A stretch of DNA of 64,000 bases from contig CAKVDZ010000001.1 in NCBI GenBank assembly GCA_934728585.1, forward strand, positions 186,001 through 250,000, given 5' to 3'. The notes below the pieces were generated by a model. That model did not search any database. It was not told where the DNA came from and worked only from the letters and a program-made list of their open reading frames with translations. This document shows, piece by piece, positions 36,458 through 45,241 of the stretch. This DNA is from an uncultured Candidatus Melainabacteria bacterium (GTDB lineage Bacteria; Cyanobacteriota; Vampirovibrionia; Gastranaerophilales; Gastranaerophilaceae). How positions within the stretch are numbered: position 1 is the stretch's first letter; the number at the start of each line of letters is the position of its first letter. A program made the position numbers and the translations under genes.

Positions 36458-37231
36458 TTAGTCGCAGTAAGTGCCTTTTGGTGTAGACCATTCCAGAGCT
36501 TTACCATCACTGCATTTTCCATTACTATCGACTTTTGAATAATCTAAATTACCGTTGTAGATTGCCCAAGCTGTACAAGCTGAACCGCCAGCAGTGTCTA
36601 GACAGTCAGTTGTCCATTGGAATAAATCGTCATTTTCTGTACCAACTGGGTAAATGCCCTCTTTTGTAATATAAAATTCAAATAAGTCCTTACCTTGAAC
36701 AGATCTGCTTTTTCCGACACCAGTAACGTCAACCATTACAACACCACAAATAGTTTTTAGCGAAGCTGGCATTGAACTTTCTTCACCTGTAATATCTTTA
36801 TTACAATCACTTCCATCTGATTGCTCAATTAAAAATGCGTATGAAATATTGTCACCAGTTACAAATTTACCGACATCTTTTGATTTTACATTTTTGTCAG
36901 ATTCAATACCTTCAATTTTTGCTGATGACTCAAAACAAGAATCATCTTCTTCCATACCGCAATTTTTAGTAATTTTCATAGATGAAGCCATTCTTTTTGT
37001 TATAGTTTCAGTGTCAATATCTGCCCAATTATCCATTAAACCATAATTGCTTGTCATTCTTCCATAAGCATCTTCTAAAACAGAATACGCTTTTTTCAAT
37101 TTTACCACTTTATCTTTATTGCTTGCATCTGTAGATAATGACGGAATTGTCAACATCGCAACAATACCAATAATGCCAAGAACAATAAGTGTTTCAGCAA
37201 GTGTAAAAGCTCTTTTCTTAATTTGATCCAT
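36458..37231 (-). CDS. Type IV pilin-like protein
   Basis: 257 residues with a normal short leader: MDQIKKR, then AFTLAETLIVLGIIGIVAM, then a long N-terminal helix and a Cys-rich C-terminal domain (DNWADI, CGMEEDDSC, SDCNKD, SGCTAW-like region). It is cleaved by prepilin peptidase, with Ala instead of Gly before Phe+1. The C-terminal pattern (CTAWAIYNGNLDYSKV..GKCSDGKALEW) matches the end of the split-leader pilin at 14553, so the two are paralogues. It has an AAAGGAAA ribosome site. The gene is single; no assembly machinery is nearby. Confidence 0.9.
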   Translation of the reverse strand: MDQIKKRAFTLAETLIVLGIIGIVAMLTIPSLSTDASNKDKVVKLKKAYSVLEDAYGRMTSNYGLMDNWADIDTETITKRMASSMKITKNCGMEEDDSCFESSAKIEGIESDKNVKSKDVGKFVTGDNISYAFLIEQSDGSDCNKDITGEESSMPASLKTICGVVMVDVTGVGKSRSVQGKDLFEFYITKEGIYPVGTENDDLFQWTTDCLDTAGGSACTAWAIYNGNLDYSKVDSNGKCSDGKALEWSTPKGTYCD

Positions 37232-37296
37232 ATTTGTATTTCCTTTTTCTTTGATACAGATTTCATCGTAACAGACATCTCACATAAAGTCAATAA

Positions 37297-37320
37297 AAAA
37301 AGAGGTATATACCTCTTTTT
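37297..37320 (-). terminator. Perfect palindromic terminator after the 50-residue gene
   Basis: The 24 bases are fully self-complementary (stem about GAGGTATATACCTC flanked by A and T runs). It begins ten bases after the stop of the small gene at 37331 and can act in both directions. Confidence 0.8.
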
Positions 37321-37330
37321 AGTGGATTTT

Positions 37331-37483
37331 TTATTTTGAATTTATCATCTTTGTAAACCACGTAAATGATTCAATTTCTAAACCATTGAATGTTGTTTTC
37401 AAACACTGAGTTTTCAGATATTCATCAAACTCATCACTTTGTTCTTGCGAAAAATTCGCATTTTTTGATTCTACTGATGCCAT
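37331..37483 (-). CDS. Small protein of 50 residues
   Basis: An easily missed gene: ATG 37483 to TAA 37331, with the strongest ribosome site of the region (AAGGAGG, six bases before ATG) and a terminator ten bases downstream. The protein starts MASVESKNANFSQEQ, is acidic in the middle (SDEFDEYLK) and ends FTWFTKMINSK. It has one Cys and no membrane helix or known motif. It could be a precursor peptide or a small regulator. An operator-like palindrome overlaps its likely -10 box, so it appears tightly controlled. Confidence 0.7.
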   Translation of the reverse strand: MASVESKNANFSQEQSDEFDEYLKTQCLKTTFNGLEIESFTWFTKMINSK

Positions 37484-37509
37484 AACTCCTCCTTTTTAAA
37501 CTTAAACTG

Positions 37510-37526
37510 GTACATATAATATGTAC
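37510..37526 (-). promoter_or_regulatory. 17-base palindrome over the promoter of the 50-residue gene
   Basis: GTACATATAATATGTAC is a perfect 8-1-8 palindrome. Read on the minus strand it contains TATTAT, 18 bases after TTGCCT, so a bound protein would block the -10 region. This is the layout of a repressor operator. Confidence 0.6.
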
Positions 37527-37578
37527 AAAGGTTTAAAAAAGGCAAAATTTGATAACCCGACTGGGTAATTTTAGAAAA

Positions 37579-38268
37579 CTAACACATCGTAATCCATAAA
37601 AATCTCTTTGTAAGGCTCGCACAAATAATCGACAAGACACTAAACATAAAATCATATAAAATTTTTGTTCCACTTTGTGCAATAATCCAACCGATTAAAA
37701 GTGTATTTGAAGTTTGACTTATTGCACCGATAAAAAATGTATAAATAATACCTATAACGTGTATCGTCAAAACCGAAACCAAAGAGGCTTGTAATATATT
37801 TTTGAACGAAAATCCATTTTTCAAAATAGACGCAGCAAAAAATACAGCTGGTATATACGCTAATATATAGCCGAAATTATAATTTAACAAATATGTTGGC
37901 CCACCACCAAGAGCAAATACAGGATACACAAATAAACCAATGGCAATATAAACCAACACAGCAATTATTCCAAAAACTTTTCCTAACAAGGCTGCTACAA
38001 AAAGTATCACTGGAATTTGAGGAATATATCTGTAATATTTAAAGAAATGATGTTTTATATCAACACCTGAAGTATCAGCCGAAATATATGACATAAAATC
38101 AACAGGAATCATAAAATGAGTAAAAGATATTTGCGTAAAGGTTGCAATAATAATCATAAAAACGCAAAGACAAGTCAATATAAGTGTACCTAACGTCATT
38201 TTAACAGGTTCACCCTTATATTTAAAAACATTTTCCTTTTTTACGATATCTGGTTTTTCTAACTTCAT
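37579..38268 (-). CDS. BioY-type vitamin transporter S-component
   Basis: 229 residues with about six membrane helices. The fold-specific segment VYPVFALGGGPTYLLNYNFGYILAYIP resembles the BioY signature region (given here in part as GGGPTYLLNYNFGY). BioY binds biotin in the membrane and imports it, alone or with an ECF energising module. Compared with typical BioY (about 190 residues) it has an N-terminal charged extension and a larger loop (ISADTSGVDIKHHFFKYY). No ATPase genes are nearby. The start overlaps the rimI stop by four bases. Confidence 0.75.
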   Translation of the reverse strand: MKLEKPDIVKKENVFKYKGEPVKMTLGTLILTCLCVFMIIIATFTQISFTHFMIPVDFMSYISADTSGVDIKHHFFKYYRYIPQIPVILFVAALLGKVFGIIAVLVYIAIGLFVYPVFALGGGPTYLLNYNFGYILAYIPAVFFAASILKNGFSFKNILQASLVSVLTIHVIGIIYTFFIGAISQTSNTLLIGWIIAQSGTKILYDFMFSVLSIICASLTKRFLWITMC

Positions 38269-38795
38269 TTTATTATTTCAACCAACTCTTTTAGCTTTTC
38301 TATGTTTTGGTTATATTTCTCTTTAAATTTATCCCAAAAAATGTTTTCTGTCCACATTATTAAGGCGTCTTCATTATTATTTTGGTAATAACCTTTTCTT
38401 GTTCCTAAAGACTTAAACGAATATTTTTCGTAAAGCCCTATTGCTGGAGTATTGCTAACTCTAACCTCTAAAGTGACATATTTAACCATTTCTTTATAGC
38501 ACACTTCAAAGATTTCTACAAGCAAAGCTTCACCAATTTTTTTCCCTCTATAATTTGGATTAACTGCAATATTTGTAATGTGCGCCTCGTCTACAATAAG
38601 CCAACTGCCTGCATATCCTAATAATTCGTCATTTTCGTTAAAGGCACAAAAATATCTTGCTAAATTATTACTTAATTCCGAATAAAAAGAATCTCTAGAC
38701 CAATGGTGCTCGCCATATGTAGCTTCCTCGATGGACATTATTCCATCTATATCTGCTTTTGACATAGGACGTATTTTTATAATTAACTTATCCAT
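38265..38795 (-). CDS. Ribosomal-protein-alanine acetyltransferase RimI-like
   Basis: 176 residues of the GNAT fold. Motif A, AVNPNYRGKKIGEALL, binds acetyl-CoA; VTLEVRVSNTPAIGLYEKYSFKSLGTRKGYY is the RimI-type C-terminal region (quoted in part: EVRVSNTPAIGLYEKYSF). RimI acetylates the N-terminus of ribosomal protein S18. The tail of about 20 residues is charged. A TAAAAT box on the minus strand (38802-38807) leaves 6 bases to the ATG, so it is probably leaderless. It is coupled to the BioY gene by a four-base overlap. Confidence 0.85.
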   Translation of the reverse strand: MDKLIIKIRPMSKADIDGIMSIEEATYGEHHWSRDSFYSELSNNLARYFCAFNENDELLGYAGSWLIVDEAHITNIAVNPNYRGKKIGEALLVEIFEVCYKEMVKYVTLEVRVSNTPAIGLYEKYSFKSLGTRKGYYQNNNEDALIMWTENIFWDKFKEKYNQNIEKLKELVEIIK

Positions 38796-38858
38796 AAATA
38801 AATTTTAACCTAAACAAAAATTATGTAAAAGTAGCGTTTTTAAGTTATAATCAATGGT

Positions 38859-39929
38859 ATGCTAAATTATTCAAAATTATTTGATACTTTTAGAAATCTT
38901 TACGCTTTGCCTGCTTATAACTCAAAATACGGTAGAGCTTTAATGCCCTTAAGGTATTTTTTTGAATTAACTTACCGTTGCAACTTACAATGCCCTTATT
39001 GCTATGTTGGAAGCGATAGAAACAAAAACGAACTTTCAACTCAAGAATGGTTTGAGGTTATAAATCAAATTCCTTTTTATGCCTTTATAACGCTTGTTGG
39101 CGGTGAACCTCTTATAAGACAAGATTTTATTCCTATTTTAAAAAAAGCTTGTAAAAAAACTTTTGGCAAGGTTAATGTAGTTTCAAATGGTATTTTGATT
39201 AACGAAGATATTATTCAAGCTTTTATAAAAACAAAAATGCTTTTGCTTTCTATATCTCTAGATGGCTATGGAGAAAACCACGACAGTAACAGAGGTCAAA
39301 GTGGAATTTTTGACAAAATTATAAACAATTTAGACAGTTTAAACTCGCATAAAAAACGTCCAATGGTTGATATTAAAACTATTGTACTTGAAAATAATTT
39401 AGATGATTTACCAAAATTATATAAGCTTTGTGCAGATATGAATTTTGAGTTTCTGTCTATTTCTTTTTTGAGAAACAACAATCTAAAACAAAATTCGGTG
39501 CTGTTTGACCAGTTCATGCCAGATTTTAACGAGAACTATCCAATAAAAAAATACTTTGACTTAGAACATTTTAAAGAAGTGTACAAAGAAATTGAGTGCT
39601 TAAGCAAAAGAAACAAAACAAAGATAAGATTTTCTCCAAAATTTGAAAATTGCAAAAATCCATTACTTGCTATTGAAAAATTCTTTAGTTCAGAAAGTAA
39701 ACCCATAACAGAGATTTACAAACCTTGTAAGTTTCCTTTTTCAAATACTTTCATAACTCCAGAGGGAAATCTTTATCCTTGCTTATCGCAAAAAATGGGC
39801 AACGTTAAAGAACAACCTATCAAAGAGATTTTCAATAAGCCAAATTATTGTTGTTTTAGAAAAAATCTAAAAGTATCGAAAGTTTTTGGCGCATGCCAAA
39901 TGTGTTGTGAACTTGATTTGCAAGAATAA
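38859..39929 (+). CDS. Radical SAM/SPASM protein
   Basis: 356 residues. The iron-sulfur motif is TYRCNLQCPYCYVG (CxxxCxxC) near residue 38, followed by LVGGEPL, the SAM-binding glycine motif. The C-terminal SPASM-like domain has Cys residues at CKFPF..NLYPCLSQ and CQMCCELD for auxiliary clusters. Such enzymes modify peptides or small metabolites by radical chemistry. No precursor peptide is adjacent; the 50-residue gene at 37331 is about 1.4 kb away. A TATAAT (38846-38851) leaves 7 bases to the ATG, suggesting a leaderless message. Confidence 0.9.
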   Translation: MLNYSKLFDTFRNLYALPAYNSKYGRALMPLRYFFELTYRCNLQCPYCYVGSDRNKNELSTQEWFEVINQIPFYAFITLVGGEPLIRQDFIPILKKACKKTFGKVNVVSNGILINEDIIQAFIKTKMLLLSISLDGYGENHDSNRGQSGIFDKIINNLDSLNSHKKRPMVDIKTIVLENNLDDLPKLYKLCADMNFEFLSISFLRNNNLKQNSVLFDQFMPDFNENYPIKKYFDLEHFKEVYKEIECLSKRNKTKIRFSPKFENCKNPLLAIEKFFSSESKPITEIYKPCKFPFSNTFITPEGNLYPCLSQKMGNVKEQPIKEIFNKPNYCCFRKNLKVSKVFGACQMCCELDLQE

Positions 39930-39932
39930 ATT

Positions 39933-41177
39933 TTACCAAACGTAAGGTATAAATCTATATTTAACTTTTTTGCAATATTCTCTATAATCAGGATCTAAAG
40001 ACATGTGACGTTCTTCAGTAATTGCTCTGAAATAATATACAACTGTCCAAAGAATTGCCGCTAAAACATAAAATACCATTTGCAAGTAATGATTTGTCCT
40101 TACATACATACTAATAAGACTAATACTGCCTAAATACCACGCTAAAATTTTTGTTACATAAGCAGGGTGTCTTACAATATTATATGGGAATATTGAAACA
40201 GTTCCTCTGTTTGTTAAATTACTAGCTTTAGTAAACAAAGCTACAGACGCTGAAACATACAATGCAATTAAAATTAATGCAATCACGTATGTTATCCAAA
40301 TTGAAATTGAAGTGCTTTTTGTAAATGTGAAAAGTGCTTCATTGTGCGAATAAGGGAAAAATGTTACTGATACAGAGCTAAATGGTGGGTAACAAAATAA
40401 ACAAATAAAAATTCCAAATGGAGTAATTTCTACCGTTCTAATTTTATTTTTCAGTAATGGAAGTTCTGTACAATATCCAATTGAAAAGACAAATGTATCA
40501 ATAAAATATAGAAAACAAACAATCGCAAGATAAACATAGTTTCTGTAATATATCAAATTATCTGAATGAGTTTTTAGTAACTCCATAAAAGAAGTTCCAC
40601 TTGCAAGAACCGTATCATTTATTTCTAAAAGTGTTTTATAATCTGCAATACAATTACTTATGTGTTGCCAGAACCAAGTACACATTTGTGGTCCAAAAAA
40701 GAATTTGATAAAAAACAACATCAAAGCTTGTTTTTGACGATAATCAGGAGTTAACCAACTTAAAAATTCTGTTGCAGTTGCATCTTTTTTTAACCCATCT
40801 CGTTTAATAACTTTTAATAAATATTTAACGACATCAACACTGTGAGAAACATACACACTTCTTGGTTTAAGCCAAAATAAAAATATCGGAGCTAAAACGA
40901 TGTACGCTAAATATAAATACACAATTACATCAGATACGTGCGGAAAGTTTTTTGTTGCTTGAATAAAAAATGGATTAAACAATAAAAAAACAGTTGCAAA
41001 TCCATATACCAAACACGCTGAAATATAATGTTGAAAAATCAAACTGTTTGGCGGAGTTGGTAAAGAATCATCTACATATCCAATATTATAGTTTTTGTCA
41101 AAATATTCCTTTGCTTCCTCTTTTGACATTGAATTGTAATCTACTTCAGTATTCATATATCCCTTCATTCTTATCAA
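39933..41177 (-). CDS. ICMT/PEMT-like membrane methyltransferase
   Basis: 414 residues with about nine membrane helices. The C-terminal part carries the isoprenylcysteine carboxyl methyltransferase/phospholipid methyltransferase signature: YNIVRHPAYVTKI and AITEERHMSLDPDYREYCKKVKYRFIP (quoted in part: EERHMSLDPDYREYCKKV). These bind SAM at the membrane surface. The N-terminal 250 residues have extra helices not seen in the minimal family. The start at 41177 fits a leaderless message (TATAAT on the minus strand at 41184-41189, 6 bases away); ATG 41156 after AAGGG is the alternative. The substrate is unknown. Confidence 0.8.
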   Translation of the reverse strand: MIRMKGYMNTEVDYNSMSKEEAKEYFDKNYNIGYVDDSLPTPPNSLIFQHYISACLVYGFATVFLLFNPFFIQATKNFPHVSDVIVYLYLAYIVLAPIFLFWLKPRSVYVSHSVDVVKYLLKVIKRDGLKKDATATEFLSWLTPDYRQKQALMLFFIKFFFGPQMCTWFWQHISNCIADYKTLLEINDTVLASGTSFMELLKTHSDNLIYYRNYVYLAIVCFLYFIDTFVFSIGYCTELPLLKNKIRTVEITPFGIFICLFCYPPFSSVSVTFFPYSHNEALFTFTKSTSISIWITYVIALILIALYVSASVALFTKASNLTNRGTVSIFPYNIVRHPAYVTKILAWYLGSISLISMYVRTNHYLQMVFYVLAAILWTVVYYFRAITEERHMSLDPDYREYCKKVKYRFIPYVW

Positions 41178-41410
41178 AATACTATTATACTATTAGGATA
41201 CTACAAAATTATTAAACATTGATAAAAAAACAGCGTAACTTTGTAAACAAATATTAATCAATCGTAAAAAGCACTATTCTTGCCTTTTTAAGAATAAATT
41301 TTAATATTTTTATTTTAAAATAAAAAATATATTTAAAAATTTTACCAAAGAAATAACAAGCACTAAAGACTCAATATTAATAGGCTTTTTTAGATTTAAA
41401 AAAAATTATT

Positions 41411-41472
41411 TGTCCGTACTATTACGGACGTATTATTACGTACGTAAAATCGCGTACGTGATAATGCGGACT
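41411..41472 (+). promoter_or_regulatory. Iterated ACG/GTACG palindromic array upstream of the phage operon
   Basis: Five related 9-14-base units end in TAC or ACG, and they include TTACGTACGTAA, a perfect 12-base palindrome, and GTCCGTA/TACGGAC (41412-41429). The array stops about 20 bases before a TATAAT box (41493-41498) that lacks a good -35, the position expected for activator sites. The remaining space 41178-41410 holds only the ICMT promoter and AT-rich sequence. Confidence 0.55.
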
Positions 41473-41492
41473 AAATTAAGATTTCAAAATTA

Positions 41493-41498
41493 TATAAT
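41493..41498 (+). promoter_or_regulatory. Likely -10 box of the phage operon
   Basis: TATAAT just downstream of the array. A leader of about 190 bases would precede the first gene. It contains a perfect ribosome site (AAAGGAGG) in front of a seven-codon frame at 41572-41595 (MPLLLNI). Confidence 0.45.
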
Positions 41499-41693
41499 AA
41501 AATCACAAGGTTGAAAAACAAGTCAACCGCAACAAATATTTAATAAAAACTCATTTCTCAAAAGGAGGAAGATGCCTTTGTTACTCAATATCTAACTTAA
41601 TGCCAAAAATGAGCGAATTTAAAAGTATATATATAGAAATTTTAAAATTTTATCATGTAGCATGTAAATAATACGTGTCTTAAGGAAGCATCA

Positions 41694-41888
41694 ATGGAAT
41701 TGTCATTACGTGAAAAAGAAGTTGTAAAATTACTGTGCTTAGGTTACATGGATAAAGAAATCTCCGAGATTATGAATATTTCTAGCCGAACCGTTCAGAC
41801 TTATGTTGAGAGAACTATGTATAAACTTCACGCAAGAAATCGCTTGGCAATGATTGCGACATATGTAAGAGAATACGAAAAACTTTAA
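41694..41888 (+). CDS. Stand-alone LuxR/GerE-type helix-turn-helix protein
   Basis: 64 residues that are essentially one GerE domain: LSLREKEVVKLLCLGYMDKEI and IMNISSRTVQTYVERTMYKL, the scaffold and recognition helices. There is no receiver or ligand domain. It has an AAGGA ribosome site and is the first gene of the phage operon. It is probably the operon's own activator, perhaps through the array at 41411-41472. Similar isolated GerE proteins occur as late regulators in small phages. Confidence 0.85.
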   Translation: MELSLREKEVVKLLCLGYMDKEISEIMNISSRTVQTYVERTMYKLHARNRLAMIATYVREYEKL

Positions 41889-41901
41889 GGATTGTACGAA
41901 A

Positions 41902-42390
41902 ATGAAAAGAATTATTATCCACTGGACAGCTGGAGGAGCTGTTCCTAATCAGCATGAAAAAGAATGCTATCACTACTTAATAGATAATCTTGGGAAAATT
42001 CATGAGGGTAAATTTAAACCTATTGCAAACGAAAATTGTAAAGCTGGAATGTACGCTCCACACACAGGAGGGGGAAACACAGGTTCAATAGGTGTCGCAT
42101 TATGTGGAATGTTTGGCTATAAAAGTCGTCAAAATATTGGTACAAGTCCGATTACAAAAATTCAGTTTGAAACAGCGATGCAACTTTGTGCCAAGCTATC
42201 AAAAATTTACGGAATTACAGTTAGTCCAAATACTGTTATGACGCATTATGAATTTGGCAAAATTCACCCGAAAACAAGTAGCGTTGGAAAAATTGATATA
42301 ACCTTTTTACCTCCTTATTCTTGGGTCGAAACAAACGATATCGGTAATTTTATTCGTTCAAAAATAAAGTGGTATTTACAAAAAATTTAA
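41902..42390 (+). CDS. N-acetylmuramoyl-L-alanine amidase (endolysin)
   Basis: 162 residues, a single Amidase_2/PGRP domain. Zinc ligands are the His of RIIIHWTAGG, the His of VMTHYEFGKIHP and the Asp of VGKIDITFLPP; YHYLIDNLGKIHEGK and NTGSIGVALCGM complete the fold. It cuts the bond between MurNAc and L-Ala of murein and is the probable lysis enzyme. No cell-wall-binding domain or signal peptide is present, so release would need a holin; a candidate lies at 44995. The ribosome site is AAGGA. Confidence 0.93.
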   Translation: MKRIIIHWTAGGAVPNQHEKECYHYLIDNLGKIHEGKFKPIANENCKAGMYAPHTGGGNTGSIGVALCGMFGYKSRQNIGTSPITKIQFETAMQLCAKLSKIYGITVSPNTVMTHYEFGKIHPKTSSVGKIDITFLPPYSWVETNDIGNFIRSKIKWYLQKI

Positions 42391-42405
42391 AATTAGGAGT
42401 TTATA

Positions 42406-43920
42406 ATGGAAACTTTTTACTATAATTTATCAGGTGGAATTAATCAATCCACAACAAAAACAGAATTGGGGCTTAATACAAAAAATATATATTGGGCAGA
42501 TTCTGAAAATATCGAAATTCTTCAAAATAAAGGTATTATCCGACAAAAAGGTAATATCCTATTGACCCATTTGGATACCAGCGAGGAAATCACTGCCTTA
42601 CACGAAATGAAATACAGAAAAAGTTATAAACTTTTAATTTGTACAAAATTAGGGAAATTATACATTTATGATGAAATTTCGCAAAAAACAAAATTGTTAG
42701 ATAAAGTTTTAACTTCATCAGAGGTAACATTTACAGATTATTTAAACGGAACGTTAGTTAGCAGTAATTCTGACGAAATGTTTTTCGTGAAAAATAACAC
42801 CAAAAATGAAATTATCGATTGTAATTTAAAAGATATTGATAAAAACCCAATATATTCAAATATTGTGTCAGTTTATAAGGGACGTGTTTGGATTGCCACA
42901 GGTTCAAACATATATTTTTCTGCACTTGGAAGCTATACAGATTTTACAACCGCAAATGATGCTGGATATATCAAGGATTTTTACACAAATACAGATGATA
43001 TTATTGCTCTTAAGGCATATCAAGATTACCTTGCAATTTACAAGGAAAAAAGCGTATATCTATTGAGTGGCACAAGCCCAGACAATTTTTCAATAATGCC
43101 ATTTGCTGATAAAGGCTCATCTTCATCAAAAAGTATAGTAAATATCAACAATAAACAATATTTTTTCACATCAGGAATTTATACACTTGAAGTTGGCGAA
43201 CTTAATCAAATAACTTTAGGTAGTGAAATAACAACAAAAATAAAACAAGAGTTTAGCAAGTTTGACAAAAGTAGAATAAATGAAGTTTTTGCACTAAACC
43301 ACGAAAGCAAAAATCAAGTTTGGTATTTTATTCCGTACTTGAATGACAAATATTTTCATACAATTTGGATAAATGATATTTTAAACAAAGCTTGGTATAA
43401 AAGGGTTCTTCCACAGAATATAACAACAGCGTGTGTATTTAAAAATTCGATTGTGACAGCAGATATTGACGGGAATATTTATCAAGAAGAAGTTGGAAAT
43501 ACATTTAACAATATGCCAATTGAATTTATGTGGAAATCTCCATTTTTATCTCTTGGAGATCCATCTATCAGAAAAACTATTGATGAATTTTATTTCATAC
43601 TTGATGAAAGCTATGAAAACAATTTTAATTTTTCAGTTTTCAAAAATTACGACAGCGAAAATCAAGATGATAAAGAGGAAATTTATTCATCAAACTTTGA
43701 GAACTTGGTATGGCATAAAGAAAATTCAATAATACCTCTAAATGATACTTGGCCGAGTGACAATGATGAAGCAATTTGGGCAATAGACGCAGAAAGTATG
43801 TATAAGGCAGAAATTTCAGAGGCAAATTTTGCAATACAGCTTTGCGTAGAGGGAAATTCACTAGAACATAACGTTGCAATCATTGGAATTGAGTTTAAGG
43901 AAGTTTATAAAGAGGACTAA
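42406..43920 (+). CDS. Phage tail hub / DNA-stabilisation protein (P22 gp10-like)
   Basis: 504 residues. The beginning YYNLSGGINQSTTKTELGLNTK, the repeated short beta-strand blocks (KLLICTKLGKLYIYDE, GRVWIATGSNIYFS, KEKSVYLLSG) and the size resemble the packaged-DNA stabilisation proteins of P22-like podoviruses, a propeller-like ring below the portal adaptor. The identity is inferred from fold pattern and position beside the amidase and coat genes. A tail fibre or another beta-propeller virion protein is the alternative. Ribosome site TAGGAG. Confidence 0.6.
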   Translation: METFYYNLSGGINQSTTKTELGLNTKNIYWADSENIEILQNKGIIRQKGNILLTHLDTSEEITALHEMKYRKSYKLLICTKLGKLYIYDEISQKTKLLDKVLTSSEVTFTDYLNGTLVSSNSDEMFFVKNNTKNEIIDCNLKDIDKNPIYSNIVSVYKGRVWIATGSNIYFSALGSYTDFTTANDAGYIKDFYTNTDDIIALKAYQDYLAIYKEKSVYLLSGTSPDNFSIMPFADKGSSSSKSIVNINNKQYFFTSGIYTLEVGELNQITLGSEITTKIKQEFSKFDKSRINEVFALNHESKNQVWYFIPYLNDKYFHTIWINDILNKAWYKRVLPQNITTACVFKNSIVTADIDGNIYQEEVGNTFNNMPIEFMWKSPFLSLGDPSIRKTIDEFYFILDESYENNFNFSVFKNYDSENQDDKEEIYSSNFENLVWHKENSIIPLNDTWPSDNDEAIWAIDAESMYKAEISEANFAIQLCVEGNSLEHNVAIIGIEFKEVYKED

Positions 43921-43963
43921 TCTTCAAAATTACCCCACAAAAAAACAGAAAGGAAACAAGAAA

Positions 43964-44914
43964 ATGTCAGAAGAAACAACATCACAAACACCCCAACAAA
44001 CAACTGGTAATGCATATTCAGCATTTATTCCAGAACTTTGGAGTCAAAAATTAAACACAATGCTTGAAAAAAACTGTGTAATGATGCAGTGCGTAAACAG
44101 AAATTACGAGGGCGACATCAAAAATCAAGGCGACAAAGTTAAAATTATTACTCCTGCAAACGTAACAATTTCGACTGTAAGCTCTGATAATTTATCATAC
44201 AGCGAGCTTACACCGACTTCTACAGATTTGGTAATTGACCAAAAGAAATATTTTGCATTCAAAATTAACGATGTAGCCCAAGCGCAAGCAAATCAAGATA
44301 TTATGTCTGCTCACCTTTGCAACGCTAAAAAAGCAATTGAAGAAGTTCAAGATTCATTCTTGTTAGGTATGCATACAGAAGTTGATAGCGCAAATATTGT
44401 TGGTTCTGAAGATGAAGCTATTACTCTTGACAAATCAACAATCTACTCAAAATTTGTTGAATTAGCTTTAAGACTAAAAAATTCAAATGCGATGAATGGC
44501 GAAAAATCACCTTGGGTCGTTATTAACCCGACAATAGAATCATATTTGTTACAAAGTAATGAATTTATTAGCGCGCACAATGTTGCAGATAAGACTTTAC
44601 GCGAGGGTTCAATTGGTAGAATTGCTGGCATGGACGTTTTAGTAAGCACAAACTTAACTTCCGCATCAGGTTTATTATACGTTCTTGCTGGTACAAATGA
44701 TGCAATTACTTTCGCTTCTCAACTTGCAAAAATTGAAAGCTTAAGAGATAAAGATTCATTCGCAGATTTAGTTAGAGGCTTATATTTATATGGTGCAAAA
44801 ACTGTTCAACCAAAAGCTTTAGCAAAAATGGTTGTACAAGACCCAACAGTAACTCAAGAAGTGATTACACCAACAAATCCAACTGAAGCTGAACAATCTC
44901 AAGGAAATGACTAA
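43964..44914 (+). CDS. Major capsid (coat) protein
   Basis: 316 residues. The segment VNRNYEGDIKNQGDKVKIIT, followed by AFKINDVAQAQANQDIM and a late GMDVLVSTNLTS, is typical of coat proteins of the P22-like branch of the HK97 fold. The ends are Gln/Thr/Glu-rich and disordered. The start chosen is ATG 43964 (MSEETTSQ) after AGGAAA; the frame is open to 43874, but that part overlaps the hub gene. A strong terminator follows, so coat may be made in excess of the downstream proteins. Confidence 0.88.
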   Translation: MSEETTSQTPQQTTGNAYSAFIPELWSQKLNTMLEKNCVMMQCVNRNYEGDIKNQGDKVKIITPANVTISTVSSDNLSYSELTPTSTDLVIDQKKYFAFKINDVAQAQANQDIMSAHLCNAKKAIEEVQDSFLLGMHTEVDSANIVGSEDEAITLDKSTIYSKFVELALRLKNSNAMNGEKSPWVVINPTIESYLLQSNEFISAHNVADKTLREGSIGRIAGMDVLVSTNLTSASGLLYVLAGTNDAITFASQLAKIESLRDKDSFADLVRGLYLYGAKTVQPKALAKMVVQDPTVTQEVITPTNPTEAEQSQGND

Positions 44915-44947
44915 TAGTCCTCTTATCTAAATGTAGATTACCCCACT

Positions 44948-44978
44948 AAGGCGCGAATCTGCGCTTCGCGCCTTTTTT
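44948..44978 (+). terminator. Strong terminator after the coat gene
   Basis: A 10-bp GC-rich stem (44948-44957 with 44965-44974) is followed by a run of T. It lies inside the phage operon, so read-through is needed for the downstream genes. Confidence 0.9.
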
Positions 44979-44994
44979 ATAAAAAGGAAAATAT

Positions 44995-45240
44995 ATGTTT
45001 AAAAATTTAAAAGAAAAAATTACACAACTTTCATATTCTGCTGTAAATTTTGCAGAAAACACTCTTGCCAGTGAAACAGGTAAAGAAAAGAAGAATACAG
45101 CTATTGCATTCATTGTTAATCGATTAACAATTCCAGCCCCGATAAAACCTATAGTTATATTGATTTTAACTGGATTTATCGATCAATCAATAGAAATCGC
45201 AGTAACTTACATGAAATCAATAAGAAACGAGGACAGATAA
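44995..45240 (+). CDS. Small phage protein, possibly a holin
   Basis: 81 residues. ASETGKEKKNTAIAFIVNRL recalls the second part of the LLH-type holin family, and PIKPIVILILTGFIDQSIEIAV could be a membrane segment. A charged end (KSIRNEDR) follows. Holins make the membrane pore that lets the endolysin reach the wall. Its position between coat and scaffold-like genes, away from the amidase, is unusual. A minor virion protein is the alternative. Ribosome site AAAAGGAAA. Confidence 0.5.
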   Translation: MFKNLKEKITQLSYSAVNFAENTLASETGKEKKNTAIAFIVNRLTIPAPIKPIVILILTGFIDQSIEIAVTYMKSIRNEDR

Positions 45241-45241
45241 T

